DNA from: Neorhizobium sp. JUb45
GTDB lineage: Bacteria; Pseudomonadota; Alphaproteobacteria; Rhizobiales; Rhizobiaceae
Direction: 5' to 3'
DNA: 64,000 bases
Assembly (NCBI RefSeq): GCF_004343585.1
Contig: NZ_SLYW01000003.1
Coordinates: forward strand, 1 to 64,000
Under the pieces are notes generated by a model, which saw only the letters and a program-made list of their open reading frames with translations, was not told where the DNA came from and did not search any database. A program made the translations under genes and the position numbers. Shown piece by piece: positions 27,676 to 35,442 of this stretch; position 1 is the first letter of the stretch, and each line of letters opens with the position of its first letter.

Positions 27676-27963
27676 ATGAAAATAGACAGCGGACTGAGCG
27701 GATATGGCTACTCCCATCGGTCATACGAGATTGACCGAACGACCGAGGAAGTCCCGCAGCGAGAAGTCGAAGCACGCCAACGCTCTGCATTTGCACTGAC
27801 GGGCAGCAGTACACTTCTGTCGAGCTCTCTTGCCAGCGCACTGTGGGCTGTCGAAGGAAGCAGCGAATACGATGACGACAGCGATACTCCTCTCATGCAG
27901 ACGGCCGCTCCGTCGATTGAATGGGTAGAGGGCGCCTATCAGGAATTCTCCGACTACAATTGA
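27676..27963 (+). CDS. Small conserved-type protein of unknown function
   Basis: This 95-residue acidic protein starts MKIDSGLSGYGYSHRSYEI. It has a small hydrophobic patch (residues about 45-65, FALTGSSTLLSSSLASALW) and an acidic C-terminal half. The ATG at 27676 has GGA about 9 bases upstream. It is followed by a strong terminator, and codon use resembles its neighbours. The start and tail look like short rhizobial hypothetical proteins, but no function can be assigned. Confidence 0.6.
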   Translation: MKIDSGLSGYGYSHRSYEIDRTTEEVPQREVEARQRSAFALTGSSTLLSSSLASALWAVEGSSEYDDDSDTPLMQTAAPSIEWVEGAYQEFSDYN

Positions 27964-27995
27964 TTTCGGTCGGATTGACAAGACTCACGAGGGCG

Positions 27996-28031
27996 AAGGT
28001 GTGTTGCGATTGGCGGATCGCAGCACACCTT
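27996..28031. terminator. Bidirectional intrinsic terminator
   Basis: A 15-bp stem (AAGGTGTGTTGCGAT pairing with ATCGCAGCACACCTT, one G-T pair) encloses a 6-base loop. TTCTTTTT follows on the + strand. It lies between the small + strand gene and the end of the convergent dmeF gene and can serve both. Confidence 0.8.
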
Positions 28032-28042
28032 TTCTTTTTGCC

Positions 28043-29050
28043 TCACGCCTGCGGCGACACTTCCACGGTCACATGGGATAGCCCCTCCATCGCCTTCAGC
28101 TTTTCCTTGTAAAAAGCCGGAGCGCGCGGGTTTTCCGCGGAGATTGCGATGATCGCGGCATGGTGACCGGGGCCAACCTGCCAGATATGCAGATCGGTGA
28201 CACGATCACCTTCGTTCTCCATCCGTGTGCGGATTTCCTTCGACATCGCCTTTGCTTGCGGAAGCGCATCGAGAAGCACGCCGGACGTCACGCGCACCAG
28301 CCCCCACGACCAGCGGGCAATGACCAGACCACCGACGACACCCATGATCGGGTCGAGCCATGTCCAGCCGTAAAGATTGCCAAGGGCCAGCGCCACGATT
28401 GCCAGAACCGAGGTGAGCGCATCCGCCAGCACATGCAGATAGGCAGCGCGCAGATTGTTGTCCTTGCCGGCGTGAGCAACATGCCCATGATGCTGATGAG
28501 CATGCCCGTGATCATGGTGGTGGTCATGCGCATGATCGTGATCGTGATCGTGATCGTGGAGATGCGCATCGCCGTGATGGTGGCCATGATGCGCGTGATC
28601 ATCCTTCAGCAACCACGCACTGACAAGATTGACGCCCAGACCAAGCGTGGCGACCAGAATGGCCTGACTGAAATCGATGGCGACCGGATTGGCGAGGCGC
28701 AGCACGCTTTCCCAGGCGATCAACAGCGCTATCAGGCCCAGTACGATGGCGCTGGCAAAACCGGCCAGGTCCCCGAGTTTGCCGGTGCCGAAGGTGAAAT
28801 CGCGGTTGCGCGCCTGTTTTCGCGCCACGAGATAAGCGACGGCGGCAATTAGCATGGCGCCAGCATGCGTGGACATATGCCAGCCATCGGCCAGCAGCGC
28901 CATCGAACCATAAATCGTGCCGGCGATGATTTCCGCCACCATCATTGCCGTGGTGAGTGCGATGACCGCCCACACACGTCGCTCGTTGCGATCATGATCG
29001 CGACCGAGAAAGACGTGCTCGTGTTCCATTGCGTCCGTCGATAGGGACAT
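28043..29050 (-). CDS. dmeF: Cation efflux protein DmeF (CDF family)
   Basis: This 335-residue cation diffusion facilitator has six membrane helices and a long His/Asp-rich cytoplasmic loop between helices 4 and 5. The loop contains several HD and HH runs, about residues 150-195. The helix-2 metal motif (ADGWHMSTHAGAM) and a matching late segment (HVLADALTSVLAIVAL) hold the HxxxD-type binding residues. DmeF proteins export cobalt and nickel in rhizobia. The gene lies 51 bases behind a RcnR/CsoR-type regulator gene, in the known dmeRF arrangement, and has AAAGGAAAA before its ATG. Confidence 0.9.
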   Translation of the reverse strand: MSLSTDAMEHEHVFLGRDHDRNERRVWAVIALTTAMMVAEIIAGTIYGSMALLADGWHMSTHAGAMLIAAVAYLVARKQARNRDFTFGTGKLGDLAGFASAIVLGLIALLIAWESVLRLANPVAIDFSQAILVATLGLGVNLVSAWLLKDDHAHHGHHHGDAHLHDHDHDHDHAHDHHHDHGHAHQHHGHVAHAGKDNNLRAAYLHVLADALTSVLAIVALALGNLYGWTWLDPIMGVVGGLVIARWSWGLVRVTSGVLLDALPQAKAMSKEIRTRMENEGDRVTDLHIWQVGPGHHAAIIAISAENPRAPAFYKEKLKAMEGLSHVTVEVSPQA

Positions 29051-29101
29051 GGCATTTTCCTTTTGCCTGAATAGCTGCGCCGCCGTCGAATTCCGTAATT
29101 T

Positions 29102-29374
29102 TCAGCGAATGTAGGTTCTGAGCGCTTCCGCCAGTTCATCAACGGCGGCGGCACGCTCCTTTTCGCTTTCGGCATGCAGGACGTGTTCGCGCAGATGATC
29201 TTCCATCACCTCGCCGGTCAGGCCCGAAAGGGCACCACGGATCGATGCCAGTTGCTGCAGGATCTGTCCGCAAGGAGCTTCCGCCTCAAGCGCCCGCTCG
29301 ACGGCCTCCATCTGTCCCTTCATGCGCCGTACCCGCGCCAAAAGCTTTGCCTGTTCCCGAATGGTGTGCGACAT
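29102..29374 (-). CDS. dmeR: Metal-sensing repressor DmeR (RcnR/FrmR family)
   Basis: The 90-residue all-helical protein of the CsoR/RcnR/FrmR fold starts MSHTIREQAKLLARVRRMKGQ. His3 and Cys36 (EAPCGQILQQLASIRGAL) and the late REHVLH segment are in the places of RcnR-type metal ligands. The longer open frame upstream covers the operator and is not coding. It should repress dmeRF and release DNA on binding Co or Ni. The G-tract palindrome just upstream of its start is the likely binding site. Confidence 0.88.
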   Translation of the reverse strand: MSHTIREQAKLLARVRRMKGQMEAVERALEAEAPCGQILQQLASIRGALSGLTGEVMEDHLREHVLHAESEKERAAAVDELAEALRTYIR

Positions 29375-29388
29375 GATGGCCTCATTAC

Positions 29389-29407
29389 TATAGGGGGCTA
29401 CCCTATA
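29389..29407. promoter_or_regulatory. DmeR operator candidate
   Basis: TATAGGG and CCCTATA form a perfect inverted repeat around GGCTA, 14 bases before the dmeR start. The G-tract flanked by AT-rich inverted ends is the type of site bound by RcnR/DmeR proteins. Confidence 0.75.
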
Positions 29408-29541
29408 TTGACAGTCGAACAGATGCAAGAAGGGCGCCGCTTGGCGCCCTTGCAGGGAAATCGTCAGAGATTGCTCAATGTCGTCAGCAGGACAGCCGCC
29501 AGTGTAATGCCACCGACCAGCAGCAGCGCGCGCACTCTTGC

Positions 29542-29835
29542 TCACACGAGACGGAAGGCGGGGCGATCAGACGATAGCCGATTGCGGCTGCCGACATTGA
29601 GTGCAGCTTGTTCAGCGCCGGAAGCGATTGCACCATCGGGCAGGCAGCAGACGGCGCCCGGCTGGTGATCACTTTCAAACATTGCAAAATGCACGGCCGA
29701 AGCCCGATCGCGAAAAATGCCGCCGACCAGTCCGTCCCGGTCCTGCACGATCCAGCACCCTTTCTTGTCGCGACCGACTGTGAAGCGGACGCCCGAAAAT
29801 GTGGCCGGATTGTCATGCATCATTGCTTTGCCCAT
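29542..29835 (-). CDS. Hypothetical protein, 97 residues
   Basis: The ATG at 29833-29835 has AAGGAAC at a proper distance and gives MGKAMMHDNPATFSGVRFTV. The first 60 residues read like a small beta-rich domain (RFTVGRDKKGCWIVQDRDGL-GGIF-DRASAVHFA), similar in style to short domains that hold a WxV-D--G--GG/F--R--A pattern. A function is not known. Its 3' end lies 167 bases upstream of the dmeR start on the same strand. Confidence 0.6.
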   Translation of the reverse strand: MGKAMMHDNPATFSGVRFTVGRDKKGCWIVQDRDGLVGGIFRDRASAVHFAMFESDHQPGAVCCLPDGAIASGAEQAALNVGSRNRLSSDRPAFRLV

Positions 29836-29922
29836 GGGAGAAGTTCCTTCCTGAAAAGGCATTCGGTTAAGGTGTTTCAAACAGTCGGCGTCGCTTTCGG
29901 ACCCGATTGAACGCGCGGCGCT

Positions 29923-30135
29923 CTATTGCATCGAATGCAGAACCGCTGTGGCGAGGCCGGTCACGATCAGCACGACCGCGAGGCGCACAAACGCCTGCCA
30001 GTCGGTCTGACGGGCGGCCTCATCGGCAATCACAGCCGGAGCCCGACGGACAACATCACGACTCACGACCGGCGCAAGACGACGGCGCTGGTGATGGGGA
30101 CGGGCCAGCTGATGGGAAAGCATTTTGCTGTTCAT
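29923..30135 (-). CDS. Small membrane protein, unknown
   Basis: This 70-residue ORF has an Arg/His-rich N-terminal half and a single C-terminal hydrophobic segment (WQAFVRLAVVLIVTGLATAV). The ATG at 30133-30135 has GGAG 9 bases before it. An ATG 24 bases upstream is possible. Nothing in the neighbours suggests a role, and a chance ORF cannot be excluded. Confidence 0.45.
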   Translation of the reverse strand: MNSKMLSHQLARPHHQRRRLAPVVSRDVVRRAPAVIADEAARQTDWQAFVRLAVVLIVTGLATAVLHSMQ

Positions 30136-30331
30136 CGTTTCATACTCCATGTCCTGCACACCCTTTCAAAAATCCTGCAATTCGGCTTGCCTATGCATTT
30201 GCTGCGGTGTGCAGTCTGGAAGGTATGCGCCCAGTCATATGTTTTCGATTGGAGGGTCGCTGCGAAGATGTTGGCGTTTCATAGGAATGCGGGCAAACGC
30301 GATCGAGCCGGCCATTTGCCTCGCGTTCGGC

Positions 30332-31243
30332 TCAGGCAACGACCGGCGATCTGCATTCCTCGACAGGTGCTTCATGGCTGGCCAGCAACCGTTGCAACGC
30401 ATCGCGCATCTCGGCGTCGATCCCGACCAGCGGCAGCCGCACGGCATCGGCACTGCCCCAGAGAATGGCACCGGCCGCCTTTATGGCGGACGCATCCCAC
30501 TGGCCGCCGGTCGCCAGTAGCAGCGCCGCCATCTGCTGCGCGAACCGGGCGGACGCACCGGGAAATCCACGCCCCATTGCCGCCAGCAGAAAGGGGAACA
30601 GATTGCCGGCGGGCGACACGACACCATGCCCACCACAGGCGAGAAACGCGGGCACATCGACCTCGTCGCCGCAATAATGATGATACCGACGGCGCAAAAC
30701 GGGATCGAGATGCACAAATGCCAAAAGACGCCCCGCGCCGTGGCGAATACCAACAATATTCTCCACGTCCATCAGCGCCGAGAGGAGCGTCGCCCCGCCT
30801 TCGATGACTGTCCGCTGCGGATCGTCATCGATGATGATCGGCAAGTGGGTGGCATCGGCAATGCTGCGCAAGTGATTGGCGACACCGGCCTTGGTCGGTT
30901 TTGAATAATAGGGAACGGTAACGAGCAGGCCATCGGCGCCGAGCTGTTGCGCGCGCTGCGTCAGTGCGATGCTGCGCGCAGTGCCGTAAGTACCGGTGGC
31001 AGCGATTACGGCAAGACGGCCTCCGGCTTGCTCTAGGCAGGTCGAAAGCACGATATCGCGCTCGGCATCAGTCAGCGAATATCCCTCACCGGTCACATCA
31101 CAGACGATGACACCATCTACGCCCGCAAGCACCTGCCGGTCGATCGCGGTCATCAAACCGGCACGGTCAATCCCGGCACCATCGAATGGCGTTGCCAGCG
31201 CCGTCGCCGTTCTGATATTCGATAATCGCCCGCGCATCCGCAT
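30332..31243 (-). CDS. DapA/NanA-fold protein lacking the Schiff-base lysine
   Basis: This 303-residue protein of the dihydrodipicolinate synthase superfamily starts at the ATG with AGGAG 6 bases upstream. It keeps fold marks such as ATPF near the start, GVDGVIVCDVTGEGYSLT, the VTVPYYSKPT segment and GGHGVVSPAGN. However, the lysine that forms the Schiff base in DapA-family aldolases is Arg here (IVGIRHGAGR instead of IVGIK), and the catalytic Tyr of the YNxPxR segment is replaced (IIIDDDPQRT). The usual retro-aldol or lyase chemistry is therefore not expected. It is the last gene of a leftward group with LacI, an aldolase and D-lactate dehydrogenase, which suggests a role in sugar-acid use. 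It could be a hydratase, a binding protein or a non-canonical enzyme. Confidence 0.8.
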   Translation of the reverse strand: MRMRGRLSNIRTATALATPFDGAGIDRAGLMTAIDRQVLAGVDGVIVCDVTGEGYSLTDAERDIVLSTCLEQAGGRLAVIAATGTYGTARSIALTQRAQQLGADGLLVTVPYYSKPTKAGVANHLRSIADATHLPIIIDDDPQRTVIEGGATLLSALMDVENIVGIRHGAGRLLAFVHLDPVLRRRYHHYCGDEVDVPAFLACGGHGVVSPAGNLFPFLLAAMGRGFPGASARFAQQMAALLLATGGQWDASAIKAAGAILWGSADAVRLPLVGIDAEMRDALQRLLASHEAPVEECRSPVVA

Positions 31244-31354
31244 CTCCCGCTCCTGTTCAAGCGGCACGGCATAATCCTCATCCACATAGGAAAGCGAGAC
31301 CATGTGGCAGAGAGCCGCATAGTTTTCCCATAGCCATCATGGGTCTTTGCAACC

Positions 31355-33061
31355 TCAAGACTGGGCGAAATAACCGGCATCTTTCCAGTCGAGATTGAGC
31401 GACGTCTTGCCTATGCCGGGATTGAATGTGTTGGTCGGATCAAGCTCGCGGTAGAATGCTTTCAGGCTTTCGGCCGCCTCATAAAGATGGCCAACATTGT
31501 GCTCGGCCGGATATTTGGCACCCCGCGCTTCCAGCAACGCCAGGATCTCGTGCTTGATCGCGTCGCAATCCTCGCCCTTTTTCACAAGATATTCCTGATG
31601 CAGGACGTGGCAGAAGAAGTGGCCGCAATACATGGTGAATTCGATCTTTTGCGAAATCTCCGACGGCAGTATCTCGAACCAGTCGAGCGTATTGCGCGGC
31701 AGCGCGATATCGAGCGCGACGATATCCTCCACCGTTTTTGGATGTACGGCACGATAGCGCACAATGGCGCCACCGACGGAGAAGCGGTTGAGCAGCGCCG
31801 CCTTGCCTTCCTTCTCGTCGCATTCGAAATAATCGCCGTTTGCCGAGGGAAAACGGGCGGCGAGATAGGCGCGCGCCTCGTCGATACCGGCATCGCCCAT
31901 CTTCAGCAGGAGATGATGTTCGTAGCGGTCACGATAATCGTTCATGCGGCGCGGCAGATGGTTGGGCATTCGGTCGAAAACGAATTGCAGGATCCGGTCA
32001 CTGACGGTACCGCCGAACCCGAGCTTTTCCGTCACGCCATCGAACCGGCTTTTCCACGCGAAGGCCAGCGGCACCTTGTCCGTGCCAAAGGCCTGAATAT
32101 AGAGGAACAGATCCTTGCCGTAACGCCCGCTGGCATCATAGGCGGAACGGTGCATGTATTCACCGGCAATCGGCAGGTTTGCAAAACCTCCCAGAATGTC
32201 ACGCCGGATGGTTTCGAGTTCGGCCGGATCGTTGCTGCCGATATAGAAGACCTGCGTCTCCTCTTCGGCAGCAAACGTATCGAGCCGCAGCGCAAAGACG
32301 GCCAGCTTGCCAGCCGAACCGGAAGCCTCGTAGAGACGCCGCGGATCGGCATTGAAGCGCGCCGGCGTGTCTGCCGAGATGTCGCGCACATGGTCGCAAT
32401 ATTCATGATCGGAGGCATGCAGGTTCGAGACCTCGACGATATCGCTTTCGTCGAACCGACCCTCGTCAAGCCGCCGCAGAATATCTTCAGGAGCTTCGCC
32501 CAGCGATATGCCGAGATTGTTGACCAGATGCAGTTCGCCATTCGCATCGACGCGGGCATAAAGCGCGAACTGCGTGAAGGCGGGACCGCGCCGGATAAGC
32601 GCACCACCGGAATTGTTGCACACGCCGCCGGTCACGGAGGCGCCGATGCAACTGGAACCGATCACCGAATGCGGCTCGCGACCGATCGGCCTCAGCGCCT
32701 TTTCCAGCTGGTCGAGCGTGACGCCCGGATGCGAAACCACCTGCTCTCCGCCATTGACGAGATCAAGCCGGCGAAGACGCAGCGTGTTGATGACCACGAC
32801 CGGGCGGCCATACCCTTCCGGCACCGGTGTCGATCCGCCGGTCAAACCGGTATTGGCCGCCTGCATGATGATCACGACACCGGCCTGATGGCAGGCCTGC
32901 AAGGCCCGCCACATTTCCACCAGCGTGCCCGGCCGCACCACCGCGAAGGCGCCTCCTCCCCCGTAACGATAACCCTGCCGGAAACGCCGGGTTGCGGTGT
33001 CACCCGTCAGGCAATGCCGCTTTCCGACGGCATCGCGCAGTTTTTCAAGAAGATCATCCAT
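31355..33061 (-). CDS. dld: Respiratory D-lactate dehydrogenase (quinone-dependent, FAD)
   Basis: The 568-residue protein has nearly the length of E. coli Dld (571). The N-terminal FAD-binding PCMH domain contains the VVIIMQAANTGLTGGSTP loop and the GSSCIGASVTGGVCNNSGGAL nucleotide segment (split here by reading). The C-terminal part is the membrane-binding and cap region of the Dld type, ending in DPTNTFNPGIGKTS. It oxidises D-lactate to pyruvate and passes electrons to quinone at the inner face of the membrane. It lies 35 bases behind the aldolase gene, so lactate, or lactaldehyde oxidised to it, is a plausible product of the pathway encoded here. Confidence 0.93.
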   Translation of the reverse strand: MDDLLEKLRDAVGKRHCLTGDTATRRFRQGYRYGGGGAFAVVRPGTLVEMWRALQACHQAGVVIIMQAANTGLTGGSTPVPEGYGRPVVVINTLRLRRLDLVNGGEQVVSHPGVTLDQLEKALRPIGREPHSVIGSSCIGASVTGGVCNNSGGALIRRGPAFTQFALYARVDANGELHLVNNLGISLGEAPEDILRRLDEGRFDESDIVEVSNLHASDHEYCDHVRDISADTPARFNADPRRLYEASGSAGKLAVFALRLDTFAAEEETQVFYIGSNDPAELETIRRDILGGFANLPIAGEYMHRSAYDASGRYGKDLFLYIQAFGTDKVPLAFAWKSRFDGVTEKLGFGGTVSDRILQFVFDRMPNHLPRRMNDYRDRYEHHLLLKMGDAGIDEARAYLAARFPSANGDYFECDEKEGKAALLNRFSVGGAIVRYRAVHPKTVEDIVALDIALPRNTLDWFEILPSEISQKIEFTMYCGHFFCHVLHQEYLVKKGEDCDAIKHEILALLEARGAKYPAEHNVGHLYEAAESLKAFYRELDPTNTFNPGIGKTSLNLDWKDAGYFAQS

Positions 33062-33096
33062 CCGTTTCGGGCCTCCACCCCAGCACAGCGCGTGGC

Positions 33097-33885
33097 CTAA
33101 TAACTGCTTACCATCGGCTGCGAAGCGTCCCCATCCTTGTAGCGGTTGGCGAGCGAGGTGAGGCTCGTCAGAAGAACCGTCAGATCGGCACCGACGGCCA
33201 CGAAGGACGCTCCCTTTGCGATAAAGCGCCGGTTGAGTTCTTCATCGAAGGTGAGAATACCGGCCGGCTTGCCGGCGGCGATGATGGTTTCGATGGCCGC
33301 ATCGATCGCCGACAGGACCTCGTCGCTTTTCAGCGGATAACCCATATCGGCGGAAAGATCGGCCGGGCCGATGAAGACACCATCGACACCATCGGTTCTG
33401 GCGATCGCCTCCAGGTTTTCCAGCGCCTCCTTCGTTTCCACCTGCACCAGCAGGCAAATTTCGTCGCTCGCCTTTGCGGCATAATCGGCAATCGTGCCGT
33501 AACGCGAGGCGCGGGCAACGATCGCTCCCATGCCGCGGTCGCCATTGGGAGGATAACGCACGGAGCGCACGCATTCCGCTGCCTCTTCCGGCGTGTTCAC
33601 CATCGGGATCAGCAGTGTGCGGGCGCCGATATCGAGCAGTTGCTTGATCATCCACTTCGAACCGACCGGCGGCCGCACAACCGGCTCGACGGGCAAGCCA
33701 TCGAGAACCTGCAACTGCCGCATGATGCTGCGCAGGTCGTTCGGCCCGTGTTCGCCATCGATCACCAGCCAGTCGAAACCGGTGCGTCCGACGATATCGG
33801 CAACCGTGGCCTCCCCGGTGGAAAGCCAAAGTCCGAACTGTTTCTGATGCTTGCCAATCGCTGTCTTGAACCCATTCTCGGTCAT
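33097..33885 (-). CDS. HpcH/HpaI-family class II aldolase
   Basis: This 262-residue metal-dependent aldolase has the family motifs FGLWLSTGEATVADI, DWLVIDGEHGPND, GAR-LLIPMVNTPEEA, VQVETKEALENLEAI and GPADLSADMGYP. The Glu and Asp metal ligands fall in the last two segments. Such enzymes split 2-keto-3-deoxy or 4-hydroxy-2-keto acids into pyruvate and an aldehyde. The substrate is not readable from sequence. The neighbouring D-lactate dehydrogenase and sugar-acid dehydrogenases suggest a 2-keto-3-deoxy sugar acid. Confidence 0.9.
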   Translation of the reverse strand: MTENGFKTAIGKHQKQFGLWLSTGEATVADIVGRTGFDWLVIDGEHGPNDLRSIMRQLQVLDGLPVEPVVRPPVGSKWMIKQLLDIGARTLLIPMVNTPEEAAECVRSVRYPPNGDRGMGAIVARASRYGTIADYAAKASDEICLLVQVETKEALENLEAIARTDGVDGVFIGPADLSADMGYPLKSDEVLSAIDAAIETIIAAGKPAGILTFDEELNRRFIAKGASFVAVGADLTVLLTSLTSLANRYKDGDASQPMVSSY

Positions 33886-33942
33886 GTCGCTCCCATCAAC
33901 TCCTCGAAATGCTGTTCATTCAACGCCTGAAAAGGCGATTTC

Positions 33943-34944
33943 TCAAGCCACGCCCAAGCCGATAATCGGCGGCTTGAACACGATCGTCTTCGGTCCCGAA
34001 ACGCCGCCGTTTGCCATCGCATCGGTGATCAGTCTCGCCGCCGCCTCGCCCATCGCCCGCCTGGGCGATTTGCTCGTGGCGATCGGTGCCGGCAAACTAT
34101 CCGTCAGATCCAGCCCGTTAAAGCCGGCAAGCACGATCTGCGATGGAACGGCAATGCCATGCTCCATGCACGCGAAAAGCCCGCCGGCCGCCATGTCATC
34201 ATTGGAATAATAGATACAATCGATATCCGGTTTTGCCGCGATGAGGCGCGTCGTCAGCCGCTTGCCGAGTGCGATGGAGGAAAAGTCGTCATCGAGCTGC
34301 TCGGCGGCAAAAGCCAGACCCTGCGCTGCCAGAACCTTGGCAAAGGCCGATTTACGCTTCACCGCCCGCAGATCCTTTTCAAGCGCACTGCCGACATAGG
34401 CAATCTTTTTGCGCCCGGCTGCCAGAAGCGCCACGGCCATGTCGCGGCCGGCATCCCCATGCGACAGGCCGACATTAAAATCCACCGGCGTGCCATCGAG
34501 ATCCATCAGCTGGATAACCGGGATATCGGCCAGTTTCAGCATACGCACGGTCTCTTCCGGCTGGTCGAGACCGGTCACGATGATCGCTGAGGGCTGCCAC
34601 GACAACATGTCGCGAATGATGTCGCGCTCCTTGTCGGTGTCATAATCGGAAATGCCGAATACCGCCTGCATGCCCGAGCCTTCCAGCCCGGTGGTGATCC
34701 CGGAAAGCACTTCGGGGAACACGGTATTGGACATGCTCGGCACAACCACGGCGACAAGATTGGTGCGCTGGGAAGACAGGGAAAGCGCCAGCCGGTTGCC
34801 GACATAACTCAAGCTTTTCGCCGCCTGCCGCACACGTTCACCCGTTTCCGGCGCAACGTCGGAGGCGCCGCGCAGCGCCCGCGACGCCGTCATCTTGCTG
34901 ACGCCGGCAAGAGCTGCAACTTCTTCCAGAGTGGATCTGCGCAT
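33943..34944 (-). CDS. LacI/GntR-type transcriptional repressor
   Basis: The 333-residue protein starts at the ATG at 34942-34944 with GAGGA 9 bases upstream and gives MRRSTLEEVAALAGVSKMTA. This is a classical LacI helix-turn-helix and hinge (residues 1-60, with KMTASRALRG and AAKSLSYVGNRLA). The ligand domain follows (about 65-330). A GTG at 34989 would add 15 residues. The DNA-binding helix resembles that of gluconate repressor GntR, and the nearby palindrome contains ATGTTACCG, like a GntR operator half. It probably represses both divergent arms of the sugar-acid locus until a sugar acid is bound. Confidence 0.88.
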   Translation of the reverse strand: MRRSTLEEVAALAGVSKMTASRALRGASDVAPETGERVRQAAKSLSYVGNRLALSLSSQRTNLVAVVVPSMSNTVFPEVLSGITTGLEGSGMQAVFGISDYDTDKERDIIRDMLSWQPSAIIVTGLDQPEETVRMLKLADIPVIQLMDLDGTPVDFNVGLSHGDAGRDMAVALLAAGRKKIAYVGSALEKDLRAVKRKSAFAKVLAAQGLAFAAEQLDDDFSSIALGKRLTTRLIAAKPDIDCIYYSNDDMAAGGLFACMEHGIAVPSQIVLAGFNGLDLTDSLPAPIATSKSPRRAMGEAAARLITDAMANGGVSGPKTIVFKPPIIGLGVA

Positions 34945-35033
34945 GCCGGAAAGATCCTCGAAATTGTAGAGGCCGCGCGTCGGCGGCACAAACAGTCATA
35001 GGACTTTTATGCGCTGGAGAAAACTCTCTCCAC

Positions 35034-35088
35034 TTGACATAAATGCACAAAATCGCCCATGTTACCGATACCGGTACCGTTATCATGG
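35034..35088 (+). promoter_or_regulatory. Promoter and LacI-type operator for the rightward operon
   Basis: A consensus TTGACA (35034-35039) is followed after about 18 bases by CATGTT (35058-35063). From 35057 to 35088 a 32-bp palindrome pairs at 13 of 16 positions, centred on ACCGGT, with outer ends CCATG and CATGG. It overlaps the -10 element, as expected for a repressor site. It lies 112 bases upstream of the LacI gene start. Confidence 0.7.
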
Positions 35089-35124
35089 TGCCTGAACTTG
35101 TGTGGCTCCTGGGGAGGATACGCC

Positions 35125-35367
35125 GTGCAGGATGCTGGAAAGACGACATTTCCCGCCGGTCATTTGAATGGCTCGCGGCATCATCTTTTAGTTTCAAAAT
35201 ACCATGTCAGAGCCGGCGACAGCGTCGGTCCTGTCGATAATGCATCCAGACCACCACCATCATCCGCGCCGGCAATATCAAACTTATGTTCGATTGCGGG
35301 CTTGGCCAAATCGTTGCAAGCTGGCCCGATCCAGAAGTTGCATGGAGCGTGTGGAATGCAGCAATAG
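35125..35367 (+). CDS. Short ORF with a very strong ribosome site, unknown
   Basis: A GTG at 35125-35127 lies 6 bases behind GGGGAGGA and opens 80 codons (start VQDAGKTTFPAGHLNGSRHH). No family is recognised, and the second half is Ser/Pro-rich and not very gene-like. It could be a leader ORF in the long 5' region of the denD operon, or the stump of a gene. From 35368 to 35442 nothing is seen except the GGAGG of denD. Confidence 0.35.
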   Translation: MQDAGKTTFPAGHLNGSRHHLLVSKYHVRAGDSVGPVDNASRPPPSSAPAISNLCSIAGLAKSLQAGPIQKLHGACGMQQ

Positions 35368-35442
35368 TCATCCGGCGGTTCGAAGTGAGGAGCGAACCAT
35401 CGGACGGAAATATCAACGGCGTCACTGGGAGGAGAAGCCGGA

